A DNA stretch of 43,584 bases from an uncultured Oscillospiraceae bacterium (lineage in GTDB: Bacteria > Bacillota > Clostridia > Oscillospirales > Ruminococcaceae), in assembly GCA_900546885.1 (NCBI GenBank), contig UREN01000012.1:1-43584 (forward strand), given 5' to 3'. Both the position numbers and the translations under genes were made by a program. The notes below the pieces were generated by a model. It was not told the DNA's origin, ran no database searches, and was given only the letters and a program-made list of their open reading frames with translations. Positions 27,524 through 36,225 of the stretch are shown in pieces; position 1 is the first letter of the stretch; the number at the start of each line of letters is the position of its first letter.

Positions 27524-28397
27524 AGCACAGTATGCGGGCTATCTTTCGCAGGCACAGCAGGCCCTGGAGGCGGCCTGTGACGAAGTTTTATGCCCGGGTT
27601 CCCGCGTGAGCGAGGCCGCGCGCTACAGCCTTCTGGGCGGCGGCAAACGGGTGCGTGCTGTGCTGTGCATTGCGGCCTGTGATATGCTGGGCGGCAATGT
27701 TGCCCTGGCGGCACGCTATGCCGCAGGGCTGGAGATGCTGCACTGCTATTCCCTGATTCATGATGACCTGCCCTGCATGGACAATGACGACATGCGCCGC
27801 GGGCGCCCTTCCTGCCACAAGGCATATGGCGAGGCCACGGCCCTTTTGGCGGGTGATGCCCTGCTTACCGCGGCATTTGAAACGCTGGCATGCGCAGGGC
27901 AGGGGACGCCGGCGCAGAATGCACAGGCTGTGGCCGTGCTGAGCGCCGCGGCAGGCGCGCGCGGCATGGTGCGCGGGCAGGAGCTGGACCTGGCCTATGA
28001 AGCCGTGCCCGCCAGTGAGGCGCAGCTTTGCGAAGTGCATCGAAACAAAACCGGGATGCTGATTGCGGCTGCCGCACAGTTGGGCGCTGTTGCATCCGGC
28101 GCCTCGCAGGCACAACAAGATGCCCTGCGCCAGTTTGCCTTTTCCGTGGGGCTTGTGTTCCAGATGGTAGACGACGTGCTGGATGTCGTATCCACCACGC
28201 AGGAACTGGGCAAGCCGGTGGGCAGCGACGCACAAAATGGAAAAACAACGTTTGTCACACTGCATGGTGTGGAGGGCACGCGCGCCCTGGCGGCGCGCAC
28301 AACGGCCGAGGCATGCCGCATGTTGGCATCCACTTTTGATGAGAATGCGGGCTTTCTGTGCGCCTTTGCACAAAGCCTTATTTCCCGCACAACATAA
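27513..28397 (+). CDS. ispA: Geranylgeranyl/farnesyl diphosphate synthase
   Basis: A 294-residue trans-polyprenyl synthase. It joins IPP and DMAPP/GPP to make farnesyl diphosphate, the precursor of undecaprenyl carrier lipid and quinones. GGGKRVRAVL is the pyrophosphate-contact region. HDDLPCMDNDDMRRG holds the first Asp-rich motif, QMVDDVLDV the second, and RNKTGML also matches the family. AGGAAGGGG precedes the ATG at 27513, inside the end of xseB. Together with dxs nearby it implies isoprenoid synthesis by the MEP route. Confidence 0.93.
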   Translation: MTYEAQYAGYLSQAQQALEAACDEVLCPGSRVSEAARYSLLGGGKRVRAVLCIAACDMLGGNVALAARYAAGLEMLHCYSLIHDDLPCMDNDDMRRGRPSCHKAYGEATALLAGDALLTAAFETLACAGQGTPAQNAQAVAVLSAAAGARGMVRGQELDLAYEAVPASEAQLCEVHRNKTGMLIAAAAQLGAVASGASQAQQDALRQFAFSVGLVFQMVDDVLDVVSTTQELGKPVGSDAQNGKTTFVTLHGVEGTRALAARTTAEACRMLASTFDENAGFLCAFAQSLISRTT

Positions 28398-28409
28398 GAA
28401 GGGCGTTTT

Positions 28410-28874
28410 ATGCAAAATTTAAGCCACATTGTATTTGGAAACTATATCCTTACCGTTTCACTGTTTGCCTGGACAGTGGCCCAGGTATCCAAAACAGCGA
28501 TTCACGCTTTTTTGTGCGGCAAGTTTCAGGCCGAGCGCTTGTGGGGCGCGGGCGGCATGCCAAGTTCACATTCGGCGCTTGTATGCGCCCTGGCGGTTTC
28601 TGCGGCAAAAAGCGAGGGCATGGCCTCGCCCATTTTTGCCCTTGCGCTGGTTTTGGCGCTTATTGTGATGTATGATGCCACCGGGGTGCGGCGCGAGACG
28701 GGCAACCAGGCAAAGGTGCTGAACCTGATGCTGGACGAATGGGTGGCAGACGAAGATGAGCCGCTGCCCGGCATCAGCGGAAAAAAACTGAAAGAAAAAG
28801 TAGGGCACACGCCGGTAGAGGTGTTTTCCGGCGCGCTGCTGGGCATTGTGTTGGCGCTGGCAATCCCCATGTGA
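28410..28874 (+). CDS. Divergent PAP2-family membrane protein (YuiD-like)
   Basis: A 154-residue protein with about four hydrophobic segments. GGMPSSHSALVCALAV corresponds to the acid-phosphatase SGHS-type motif, and TPVEVFSGALLGIVLALAI closes the protein. The family (DUF212, B. subtilis YuiD) is distantly related to PAP2 lipid phosphatases and is often found beside ispA/dxs. A role in dephosphorylating polyprenyl diphosphate fits that position but is unproven. AAGAAGGGCG precedes the ATG, 12 bases after ispA. Confidence 0.82.
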   Translation: MQNLSHIVFGNYILTVSLFAWTVAQVSKTAIHAFLCGKFQAERLWGAGGMPSSHSALVCALAVSAAKSEGMASPIFALALVLALIVMYDATGVRRETGNQAKVLNLMLDEWVADEDEPLPGISGKKLKEKVGHTPVEVFSGALLGIVLALAIPM

Positions 28875-28925
28875 GCCGGTTGCCCGCCCAGGCGTTTGGC
28901 CCCTCATTGGAGAGAAGGCGTTTTC

Positions 28926-30788
28926 TTGCATTTATTGGAAAAAATTGATTCCCCGCAGGCCCTCAAGGCGCTGGATGCGGCCAAGCTTCCCGCATTGTGC
29001 GCAGAAATACGGGAATTTTTGATTGAAAATGTTTCCCGCACCGGCGGGCATCTTTCTTCAAACCTTGGCACAGTGGAATTGACAGTGGCTTTGCACCGGG
29101 TGTTTGATTCCCCGCAGGATGAATTCATTTGGGATGTGGGGCACCAGTGCTACACTCATAAGATACTTACGGGCCGTGCCGGCGGGTTCGCGGCCCTTCG
29201 CCAGCAGGGCGGGCTTTCGGGCTTTCCCAGCCCGGCGGAAAGCGAACACGATATCTTTGTGGCGGGCCACGGAAACACTTCCATTTCTGCGGCCATTGGC
29301 CTTGCGCAGGCAAAGCGCATCCGCGGGGAACCGGGCAAGGTGATTGCCATTGTGGGTGACGGCGCATTTACCGGCGGCATGATCTATGAGGGCATGAACA
29401 ATATCCGCACATTGCGCAACCTGATTGTGATTTTGAACGATAACAAAATGTCCATTTCCAAAAACATCGGGTCTATGGCACAGTATCTGACAAAGCTTCG
29501 CACAAACCCCGGTTATTTTAAGGCCAAGCGCGATGTGCAAAGCATGCTGGACGCTGTGCCCTTTGTGGGCGTGCCCATCCGCCAGGGCCTGCAGGTAGCA
29601 AAAGGCGCCGTGCGCCGCATGATGTATCATTCCACCATGTTCGAAGAGATGGGCTTTCAATATGCCGGGCCGGTGGACGGGCATGATGTGGCCGGCCTGT
29701 GCGAGCTGTTCCGCGCTTTTCGGGACGAACAGGTGGCGCCTTTGTTCCTGCATATTTGCACCCAAAAGGGGAAAGGCTACCCGCCTGCCGAAGAAAACCC
29801 CGGTGAATTCCATGGCGTCTCTGCGTTCGATTTGAAGGCCAAGCTGGACCCGGATGTCTCGAAGGAAGATTCGTTTTCCACTGTGTTCGGCCAGCAGCTG
29901 GCAGATTTTGGCGACCAGGATACGGCCCTGTGCGCCGTGACGGCCGCCATGAAATACGGCACGGGGCTGCAGTATTTTTACAAGCGCCATAAAGAGCGCT
30001 TTTTTGATGTTGGCATGGCCGAACAGCATGCCGTCACCTTTGGCGCCGGGCTGGCGCGCGGGGGGCTGCGCCCTGTGGTTGCCATTTATTCTACCTTTTT
30101 GCAGCGCAGTTACGACCAGCTGATTCATGATGTGCACCTGCAGGGGCTGAATGTGCTGTTCGCCATTGACCGTGCGGGCCTTGTGCCCGGTGACGGCGAG
30201 ACGCACCAGGGCATTTATGACGCGGCTTATCTCAGCCAGCTGGAACATATGAAAGTGGCTTCCCCGGCCAACTATGCCGAGCTGCGTTTTTGGCTGAAAA
30301 AAGCGCTGTACGAATGGAGCGGCCCGCGGGCCATCCGCTACCCGCGCGGGAAAGAGGACGAAGCGCTGGCTGCGCTTGGCTGCACAGGAAAAGATTTTGA
30401 TATGTACCCTGCAAAAGAGGCGGCAGACACCGTTCTTGTCAGTTATTCAGGCGAGACGGCCCAGGCCCTGCACGCGGCAGAGCTTGCCGGGCAGCAGGGG
30501 CTTTGGGTGGATGTGTGTAAGCTATGTGTCATCCATCCCTTGCCCGACGGGCTGGTGGATGCGCTGGCCGCCTACCGCACAGTGGTGTTTGCAGAGGAGG
30601 GCATTGCGGCAGGCGGCATTGGGGAACATCTCTGTGCCGCTCTGCTTCGCCGCGGGTGGTGCGGGCACTGGCGCCATGTTGCTGTTCCCAACACCGGTAT
30701 AGACCATGCCACTGTGCCGCAGCTGCGTCAGGCCCTTGGGCTGGACGCACAGGGGCTGCTGCGGGTGCTGAAAGAGGAATGTATATGA
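28926..30788 (+). CDS. dxs: 1-deoxy-D-xylulose-5-phosphate synthase
   Basis: A 620-residue thiamine diphosphate enzyme that condenses pyruvate and glyceraldehyde 3-phosphate, the first step of the MEP isoprenoid pathway and a source for thiamine and pyridoxal. Motifs are TGGHLSSNLGTVELT, DVGHQCYTHKILTGR, the TPP-binding GDGAFTGGMIYEGMNN, the catalytic glutamate region VGMAEQHAVTFGAGLA, and DRAGLVPGDGETHQG. GAAGGCG lies ahead of the TTG at 28926, which gives the standard LLEKIDSP start; the TTG at 28896 has no site. Its stop overlaps the tlyA start (ATGA). Confidence 0.96.
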   Translation: MHLLEKIDSPQALKALDAAKLPALCAEIREFLIENVSRTGGHLSSNLGTVELTVALHRVFDSPQDEFIWDVGHQCYTHKILTGRAGGFAALRQQGGLSGFPSPAESEHDIFVAGHGNTSISAAIGLAQAKRIRGEPGKVIAIVGDGAFTGGMIYEGMNNIRTLRNLIVILNDNKMSISKNIGSMAQYLTKLRTNPGYFKAKRDVQSMLDAVPFVGVPIRQGLQVAKGAVRRMMYHSTMFEEMGFQYAGPVDGHDVAGLCELFRAFRDEQVAPLFLHICTQKGKGYPPAEENPGEFHGVSAFDLKAKLDPDVSKEDSFSTVFGQQLADFGDQDTALCAVTAAMKYGTGLQYFYKRHKERFFDVGMAEQHAVTFGAGLARGGLRPVVAIYSTFLQRSYDQLIHDVHLQGLNVLFAIDRAGLVPGDGETHQGIYDAAYLSQLEHMKVASPANYAELRFWLKKALYEWSGPRAIRYPRGKEDEALAALGCTGKDFDMYPAKEAADTVLVSYSGETAQALHAAELAGQQGLWVDVCKLCVIHPLPDGLVDALAAYRTVVFAEEGIAAGGIGEHLCAALLRRGWCGHWRHVAVPNTGIDHATVPQLRQALGLDAQGLLRVLKEECI

Positions 30789-31591
30789 AACTTCGGCTGG
30801 ATCAATACCTTTGCCAGAACGGCCTTGTGGCCAGCCGCGAACGCGCCAAGGCGCTGATTATGGCCGGCGTGGTGTTCGTGGACGAACAGAAAGTGGATAA
30901 GCCCGGCACCCCGGTGCGCGAAGGGGCCCGCGTAGAGGTGAGGGGGCACGATATTGCCTATGTAAGCCGGGGCGGGCTGAAGCTGGAGAAGGCGATGCAG
31001 GTGTTTCCGCTTACCCCGGCAGGCAAGGTGTGCATGGACATTGGCGCCTCCACCGGCGGCTTTACCGACTGCATGCTGCAAAACGGCGCGCAAAAGGTGT
31101 ATGCGGTGGATGTGGGCTATGGGCAGCTTGCCTGGAAACTGCGGTGTGATGAGCGCGTGGTGAATATGGAGCGCACCAATATCCGCCATGTCACACGCGA
31201 GATGCTGCAGGACGATATCCAGTTTTTCAGTGTGGATGTCTCGTTTATCTCTCTGCGCCACATTTTTCCTGTGGCAAAGGCCGTTACGGCCAGCGGGGCG
31301 CAGGGTGTCTGCCTGGTAAAACCGCAATTTGAAGCCGGCCGGGAAAAGGTGGGCAAGAAAGGCGTGGTGCGCGAGGCTGCCACGCACCGGGAGGTGCTTG
31401 GCGCTGCCTGCGGGTTTGCGCGCGAAAACGGGTTTGCCTGCGCGGGGCTGGATTTCTCGCCCATCAAAGGGCCGGAGGGGAATATTGAATTTCTGCTTTA
31501 CGTGGAAAAAGGGCCAGATGACGGCCGTGTGGATGATGCCGTGATAGACGGCGTTGTAACGGCGGCCCACAGTGCACTTGAGGGCAAATGA
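30785..31591 (+). CDS. tlyA: TlyA-family S4/FtsJ rRNA methyltransferase
   Basis: A 268-residue protein with an N-terminal S4 RNA-binding domain (LRLDQYLCQNGLVASRERAKALIMAGVVFVD) and an FtsJ-like methyltransferase. SAM-binding DIGASTGGFTDCML lies at about 84-97; AVDVGYGQLAWKLR and VCLVKPQFEAGRE follow. TlyA in mycobacteria 2'-O-methylates ribosomal RNA and was earlier called hemolysin A. In Firmicutes this gene (yqxC) regularly lies between dxs and argR. AAAGAGG is at the best spacing for the ATG at 30785, which overlaps the dxs stop. Confidence 0.92.
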   Translation: MKLRLDQYLCQNGLVASRERAKALIMAGVVFVDEQKVDKPGTPVREGARVEVRGHDIAYVSRGGLKLEKAMQVFPLTPAGKVCMDIGASTGGFTDCMLQNGAQKVYAVDVGYGQLAWKLRCDERVVNMERTNIRHVTREMLQDDIQFFSVDVSFISLRHIFPVAKAVTASGAQGVCLVKPQFEAGREKVGKKGVVREAATHREVLGAACGFARENGFACAGLDFSPIKGPEGNIEFLLYVEKGPDDGRVDDAVIDGVVTAAHSALEGK

Positions 31592-31592
31592 T

Positions 31593-32441
31593 ATGACAAT
31601 CTATCTCATTCCCAATTTGACAAAACCGCAGGCGGCGTCCACCGCCGCAGCGGCGGTGGACGTGCTGTGTGCGCAGGGGGCGCAGGTGATTTTGCCGGCA
31701 GATGTGCCGCAGCAGCCCTTTGCGGGCAAGCCTGTCGCGTTTCTGGAGGAGACCAGCGCCTTTTCCGGCTGCGATGCCATCGTCACCATCGGCGGGGACG
31801 GCACCATTCTGCATGCCGCGCGGCGCGGCATCGGGTTCCACAAGCCCTTGCTGGGGGTCAACATTGGCCGCATGGGTTTTCTTGCCACGGTGGAGGCCTA
31901 TGAGCTGGATAAACTGGCACGGCTTGTGCGCGGTGATTATCTCATTGATGAGCGCGCGCTTTTGCAGGTGTGTGTGCACGGCGCCAACACGTTTCGCCAG
32001 TATGCACTGAACGATGTTGTAATTTCCAAACCCGGGCTGAACCAAACCATTGAGGTAAGCATCACCTGTGACGGCATTCCTGTAAATCAGTTCATGGGGG
32101 ACGGTGTGGTGGTTGCCACGCCTACGGGTTCTACCGCATACGCGCTCAGCGCAGGCGGCCCTGTGCTGGACGCGCGCATTGCCGGCATTGTGATGTGCCC
32201 CGTGTGCGCACACAGCATGCACAGCCCGCCCATGGTGTTTTCCGCCCAGCGAAAGCTGTGTGTGCATACCATGGGGCGCGGCAGCGCCGGGGCACTTGTC
32301 AGCTGCGATGGATGGACGCCGGAAAAAATCGCGTTTGGCGACACGGTGGAGGTCTCTTTGTCAAACCGCTCTGTCTCGCTGGTGAGTTTCAGCGAGGCAG
32401 ACCAGTTTGAGGCCATCGACAAAAAACTGAAAGGACGGTAA
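31593..32441 (+). CDS. nadK: NAD kinase
   Basis: A 282-residue ATP-NAD kinase that makes NADP. The signature GGDGT is at residues 67-71 (VTIGGDGTILHAAR), followed by LGVNIGRMGFLATV, LNDVVISKPG and the active-site VVVATPTGSTAYALSAGGPV. GAGGG precedes the ATG at 31593. It lies one base after tlyA and five bases before argR. Confidence 0.95.
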   Translation: MTIYLIPNLTKPQAASTAAAAVDVLCAQGAQVILPADVPQQPFAGKPVAFLEETSAFSGCDAIVTIGGDGTILHAARRGIGFHKPLLGVNIGRMGFLATVEAYELDKLARLVRGDYLIDERALLQVCVHGANTFRQYALNDVVISKPGLNQTIEVSITCDGIPVNQFMGDGVVVATPTGSTAYALSAGGPVLDARIAGIVMCPVCAHSMHSPPMVFSAQRKLCVHTMGRGSAGALVSCDGWTPEKIAFGDTVEVSLSNRSVSLVSFSEADQFEAIDKKLKGR

Positions 32442-32446
32442 AGGCG

Positions 32447-32905
32447 ATGAAGCGCGCCAGACAAAATAAAATACTCGATTTGATCAGCCGCTACGAGATA
32501 GACAAACAAGAAGAACTGCTGCGTTATTTGCGCGAAAGCGGCTTTGACGTCACGCAGGCCACTGTGTCGCGCGATATTCGGGAACTGGGGCTTGTAAAGG
32601 TGTCCGGCGGCAACGGGCGCTACCGTTATGTCAGCGTGGCAGACGCCCCCTCCAGCGCGCATGTGCACGGCCGCTTTGAAACCATCTTCCGCGCCAGTGT
32701 GGTGCATGTGGATTATGCAGGCAACCTGATTTCTGTCAAATGCCATTCCGGCATGGCCAATGCCGCCTGCGAGCTGTTTGACGCACGAACCTGGGAAAAC
32801 GTGGTGGGCACTTTGGCTGGCGACAACAACTTCTTTATTTTGATGCGCTCGGAGGCCGCGGCAAAGGAACTTACTGCGCAGCTTTGGGGTTTTATCTCCC
32901 CTTAG
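32447..32905 (+). CDS. argR: Arginine repressor family regulator
   Basis: A 152-residue ArgR/AhrC protein. The N-terminal winged helix contains VTQATVSRDIRELGLVKV, and the C-terminal oligomerisation domain contains the arginine-site segment GTLAGDNNFFILMR. It normally senses arginine and controls its synthesis and breakdown. The family's usual GDD(T) is GDNN here, so one arginine-contacting Asp is replaced. This may change affinity, though GDN variants are known in Clostridia. No arginine genes are in the window; the slot before recN is conserved in Firmicutes. Confidence 0.92.
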   Translation: MKRARQNKILDLISRYEIDKQEELLRYLRESGFDVTQATVSRDIRELGLVKVSGGNGRYRYVSVADAPSSAHVHGRFETIFRASVVHVDYAGNLISVKCHSGMANAACELFDARTWENVVGTLAGDNNFFILMRSEAAAKELTAQLWGFISP

Positions 32906-32941
32906 GCGGGCAAACCTGATCTCTGAACAGGAGGTGGCATG

Positions 32942-34606
32942 ATGCTTCGCGAGATCATGATAGAAAATGTTGCGGTGATTGAAAAGGCCGGCGTGCAATT
33001 CGGCGCGGGGCTGAATGTGCTGAGCGGGGAAACAGGTGCAGGCAAATCGATCCTCATAGATTCCATCAACGCCATCCTGGGCAACCGCACCTCGCGCGAT
33101 CTGGTGCGCAGCCATACCCCCAAGGCACGCATCCGTGCGGTATTCACCGGGCTGGACGCCGGCGTTTTGAAAAAGTTGGAAGCAGCGGGGTATGAGGCCA
33201 GCGAAGAGCTGCTTTTATACCGCGAGATCAGCGCAGACGGCAAAAGCGTATGCCGCATCAACGGGCTGCCCGCCACGGCGGCCGTGGTGCGCGAGATATG
33301 CGCCGGGCTGATTGCCATTCATGGCCAGCACGACAACCAGAGCCTGATGGACCCATCCACCCACCTGGGGGTGCTGGATGCCTTTGCCCAAAGCCAGCAG
33401 GCGCACGCACGGTATTATGCCGTGTATAAGGACCTTTGCCAGGTAAAGCGGCGCATTGATGCCCTGAACATCGATGAGGATGCCAAAGACCGCCGTGCAG
33501 CCGAGCTGCGCGACACCATGGAAGAGCTGGAACTGGCCCAGCTTTCCCCGGGCGAAGAAGAAGAACTGCTGCGCCGCCAGAAATTGATGCAGAATGCGGC
33601 CCGGCTCTCAGAGGGGCTCAGCGCCGCCTATATGGCCTTGAACGGGGAAGATGAGCTTCCGGGCGCTGCCGGGCTTTTGGGTGAGGCGGAGGCCTCTGTG
33701 GCCGCGCTGGCGCCCCTTGGCGCCGGGATCGCCGCTTTGGGGGAGCGCATCCGCGAGCTCTATTATAACTGCCGGGACGCTGCCAGTGAAATTGCCGATA
33801 TGCTCAGCCAGATGGAGTTTGACGCGGGCGAACAGGCCCAGCTGGAGCAGCGGCTGGATGTGCTGTACCGCCTGCGGCAAAAATACGGGCGCGACGAGGC
33901 CGGGCTGCTTGCCCTTCTGGAAGAGGCAAAACAGGAGCTGGCCGGCATCGAGCACGCCGGGGAAGAGCTGGAAAAACTGTACGACCGGCAGGCTGCCCTG
34001 TACGAAAAGGCCAAGGCGCTGGCCGACGAGTTGACTGCGCTGCGCCTTTCTGCCTATGCCAGGTTTGAAAAACAGCTGACACAGGCGCTGGGCTTTTTGA
34101 ATATGCCCGGCATTCGCTTTGCCCTGAAACATCACACGGGTGCGCTTGGCCCCACCGGGCAGGACACTGTGGAGTTCTATATCTCCACAAACCCCGGTGA
34201 AGAGCCAAAGCCGCTTGCCAAAATAGCATCCGGCGGCGAGCTGTCCCGCATCATGCTGGCGGTGAAAAGCGCCCTGGCGGAAAAGGACGCGCTGGGCACT
34301 GTGATTTACGATGAGATTGATACCGGGGTGTCTGGCCTGGCCGCAGGGCGCATTGGCGAAATGCTGCACAGGACGGCAGGCGGCCGCCAGGTTATTTGTA
34401 TTACACATACGGCACAAATTGCCGCGCAGGCAGATACGCATCTTCTTATTGAGAAAACCGTGCACGACGGGCGCACCTATACCCAAATTCGCGCGCTGGA
34501 CATACCCGGGCGCCAGCAAGAGCTGGCGCGCATGATCTCGGGCGACAAGGTGACGCCCATCGCGCTGGAAAATGCGCGGGAAATGCTGTGCATGCGCAAT
34601 GCTTGA
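32942..34606 (+). CDS. recN: DNA repair protein RecN
   Basis: A 554-residue SMC-like ATPase acting early in double-strand break repair. Walker A GETGAGKS is at residues 29-36. A coiled-coil middle region rich in Glu, Leu and Ala spans about 150-370. The signature ASGGELSRIMLAVK and Walker B VIYDEIDTGVSG are in the C-terminal lobe. GGAGG is better spaced for the ATG at 32942 than for the one at 32939. The stop codon is embedded in the -35 box of the tyrS promoter. In B. subtilis recN is followed by spoIVB and spo0A, which are not here. Confidence 0.95.
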   Translation: MLREIMIENVAVIEKAGVQFGAGLNVLSGETGAGKSILIDSINAILGNRTSRDLVRSHTPKARIRAVFTGLDAGVLKKLEAAGYEASEELLLYREISADGKSVCRINGLPATAAVVREICAGLIAIHGQHDNQSLMDPSTHLGVLDAFAQSQQAHARYYAVYKDLCQVKRRIDALNIDEDAKDRRAAELRDTMEELELAQLSPGEEEELLRRQKLMQNAARLSEGLSAAYMALNGEDELPGAAGLLGEAEASVAALAPLGAGIAALGERIRELYYNCRDAASEIADMLSQMEFDAGEQAQLEQRLDVLYRLRQKYGRDEAGLLALLEEAKQELAGIEHAGEELEKLYDRQAALYEKAKALADELTALRLSAYARFEKQLTQALGFLNMPGIRFALKHHTGALGPTGQDTVEFYISTNPGEEPKPLAKIASGGELSRIMLAVKSALAEKDALGTVIYDEIDTGVSGLAAGRIGEMLHRTAGGRQVICITHTAQIAAQADTHLLIEKTVHDGRTYTQIRALDIPGRQQELARMISGDKVTPIALENAREMLCMRNA

Positions 34607-34631
34607 CAAGCGTGTGCCCGGCAGGTATACT
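34603..34631 (+). promoter_or_regulatory. Sigma-A promoter of the tyrS T-box transcript
   Basis: A consensus TTGACA (34603-34608) and TATACT (34626-34631) are separated by 17 bases. The -35 box overlaps the recN stop codon. The predicted transcript starts near 34638, a few bases ahead of the T-box stem I. Confidence 0.88.
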
Positions 34632-34653
34632 AAATATCGTTACATGCAAAGAA

Positions 34654-34906
34654 GGGAACAAGTACCCATGCGGCACCCTGGCAAAGAGAGCCTCTGGCTG
34701 GTGAAAAGAGGGGCAGGGCGCGTGGCGAATACATCCCGGAGCAGCACGTTGAACGGCGCGGAAGTGCCCAGTAGGCCGTGACGGGTGCGCCCGTTAAAGC
34801 GCAGTGTGCTGGCTGGCACACGTGAGGCCGCCGCCGTGAGGCTGCGGTGAACAGAGGTGGTACCGCGTTTCTTTCGCCCTCTGCCAGAATTGGCAGAGGG
34901 CTTTTT
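34654..34906 (+). promoter_or_regulatory. Tyrosine T-box riboswitch leader
   Basis: This is a tRNA-sensing leader that allows tyrS transcription when uncharged tRNA-Tyr binds. Stem I runs from GGGA (34654) to TCCC (34737) with paired CATGCG/CGCGTG and CCCTG/CAGGG and the usual AGAGAGCC distal region. The specifier loop holds GAATACA, so UAC (Tyr) at 34730-34732 is the specifier codon. GTGTGC/GCACAC forms a stem III. The T-box sequence AGAGGTGGTACCGCG is at 34853-34867. CAGAGG (34852-34857) can pair with CCTCTG (34878-34883) of the terminator's 5' arm, giving the alternative antiterminator. Confidence 0.95.
34876..34906 (+). terminator. T-box-controlled terminator before tyrS
   Basis: Arms GCCCTCTGCCA (34876-34886) and TGGCAGAGGGC (34891-34901) form a perfect 11-bp stem with loop GAAT, then TTTTT. 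Part of the 5' arm is shared with the T-box antiterminator. Confidence 0.93.
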
Positions 34907-34942
34907 GTTTGCTTTCTGCCGCATTTCACAGGAGGTTTTTTC

Positions 34943-36166
34943 ATGACAATCTATGACGAACTCAAGGCCCGTGGCCTCATTGCACAGGTGACGGACGAGA
35001 AAGAAATCAAGGAACTGATCAACAACGGCAAGGCAACGTTCTACATCGGTTTCGACTGCACTGCCGATAGCCTGACGGCCGGGCATTTTATGGCGTTGAC
35101 GCTGATGAAGCGCCTTCAGCTGGCGGGCAACAAGCCCATTGCCCTTTTGGGCGGCGGCACCACCATGATCGGCGACCCCTCCGGGCGCACCGACATGCGC
35201 AAGATGCTGACGCGGGAAGATATTGACCACAACGCCGAATGCTTCAAGCGCCAAATGGAAAACTTTATTGAGTTTGGCGAGGGCAAGGCCATGATGCTGA
35301 ACAATGCAGATTGGCTGCTGTCTTTGAACTATGTGGAACTGCTTCGCGAAGTGGGCGCCTGCTTCAGCGTGAACAATATGCTGCGCGCCGAATGCTACAA
35401 GCAGCGCATGGAAAAGGGCCTCTCCTTCCTGGAATTCAACTATATGATCATGCAGAGCTACGATTTTTACCACCTGTTCCAGCATTACGGCTGCAACATG
35501 CAGTTCGGCGGCGATGACCAGTGGAGCAATATGCTGGGCGGCACAGAGCTGATCCGCCGCAAGCTGGGTAAGGACGCCTACGCCATGACCATCACGCTGC
35601 TGACAGATTCTCAGGGCAAAAAGATGGGCAAAACGGCTGGCAACGCCGTATGGCTGGACCCGAACAAAACAAGCCCCTTTGAATTTTACCAGTACTGGCG
35701 CAATGTAGACGACGCCGATGTGATGAAGTGCATCCGCATGCTCACCTTCCTGCCGCTGGAGCAGATTGACGAGATGGACGCCTGGCAGGGAGAACAGCTG
35801 AACCGTGCCAAAGAGATTCTCGCCTTCGAACTGACGAAAATGGTGCACGGCGAGCAGGCCGCCGAAAAAGCGCAGGCGACGGCCAAAAGCCTGTTTGGCG
35901 GCGTGGCCGATGCCGAGAATATGCCCGCCACTGTTTTGAAAGCAAGCGATTTGCAGGCCGGTTCGCTCAGCATTCTGGATGCCCTTGTGGCCTGCGGCCT
36001 GGCCTCCAGCAAGGGGGAAGCGCGCCGTCTGATCCAGCAGGGTGGCATCTCGCTGGACGGGGAGAAAGTGGCCAACCCCACCACAACCCTGGCCGCCGGG
36101 GCCCTGGCAAAAGGCATTGTGATAAAAAAGGGCAAAAAGGTATATCACAAAATTACAGTAGAGTAA
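34943..36166 (+). CDS. tyrS: Tyrosyl-tRNA synthetase
   Basis: A 407-residue class I synthetase. It has the Rossmann core with GFDCTADSLTAGH at 36-48, GGGTTMIGDPSGRTDMR, GGDDQWSNMLGG, the KMSKS-equivalent KKMGKT, and a C-terminal S4-like RNA-binding domain (ARRLIQQGGISLDGEKV). The HIGH-equivalent reads TAGH: Thr45 stands where many TyrS proteins have His, while His48 is kept. I believe this occurs in related Clostridia but cannot check. AGGAGG precedes the ATG at 34943. The T-box with a UAC specifier directly upstream independently confirms tyrosine specificity. Confidence 0.96.
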   Translation: MTIYDELKARGLIAQVTDEKEIKELINNGKATFYIGFDCTADSLTAGHFMALTLMKRLQLAGNKPIALLGGGTTMIGDPSGRTDMRKMLTREDIDHNAECFKRQMENFIEFGEGKAMMLNNADWLLSLNYVELLREVGACFSVNNMLRAECYKQRMEKGLSFLEFNYMIMQSYDFYHLFQHYGCNMQFGGDDQWSNMLGGTELIRRKLGKDAYAMTITLLTDSQGKKMGKTAGNAVWLDPNKTSPFEFYQYWRNVDDADVMKCIRMLTFLPLEQIDEMDAWQGEQLNRAKEILAFELTKMVHGEQAAEKAQATAKSLFGGVADAENMPATVLKASDLQAGSLSILDALVACGLASSKGEARRLIQQGGISLDGEKVANPTTTLAAGALAKGIVIKKGKKVYHKITVE

Positions 36167-36189
36167 GAAGCAATTTTGAAACAAAAGGG

Positions 36190-36225
36190 AAAGCCCCGGG
36201 CTCGGTTAGCCGAGCCCGGGGCTTT
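36190..36225. terminator. Bidirectional terminator shared by tyrS and the NUDIX gene
   Basis: A 16-bp perfect stem, AAAGCCCCGGGCTCGG (36190-36205) with its complement (36210-36225), and loop TTAG. It ends tyrS (plus) and the minus-strand lysine/NUDIX unit. The NUDIX stop codon is exactly the TTA of the loop, so its last codons form one arm. T-runs are short on both sides. Confidence 0.8.
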
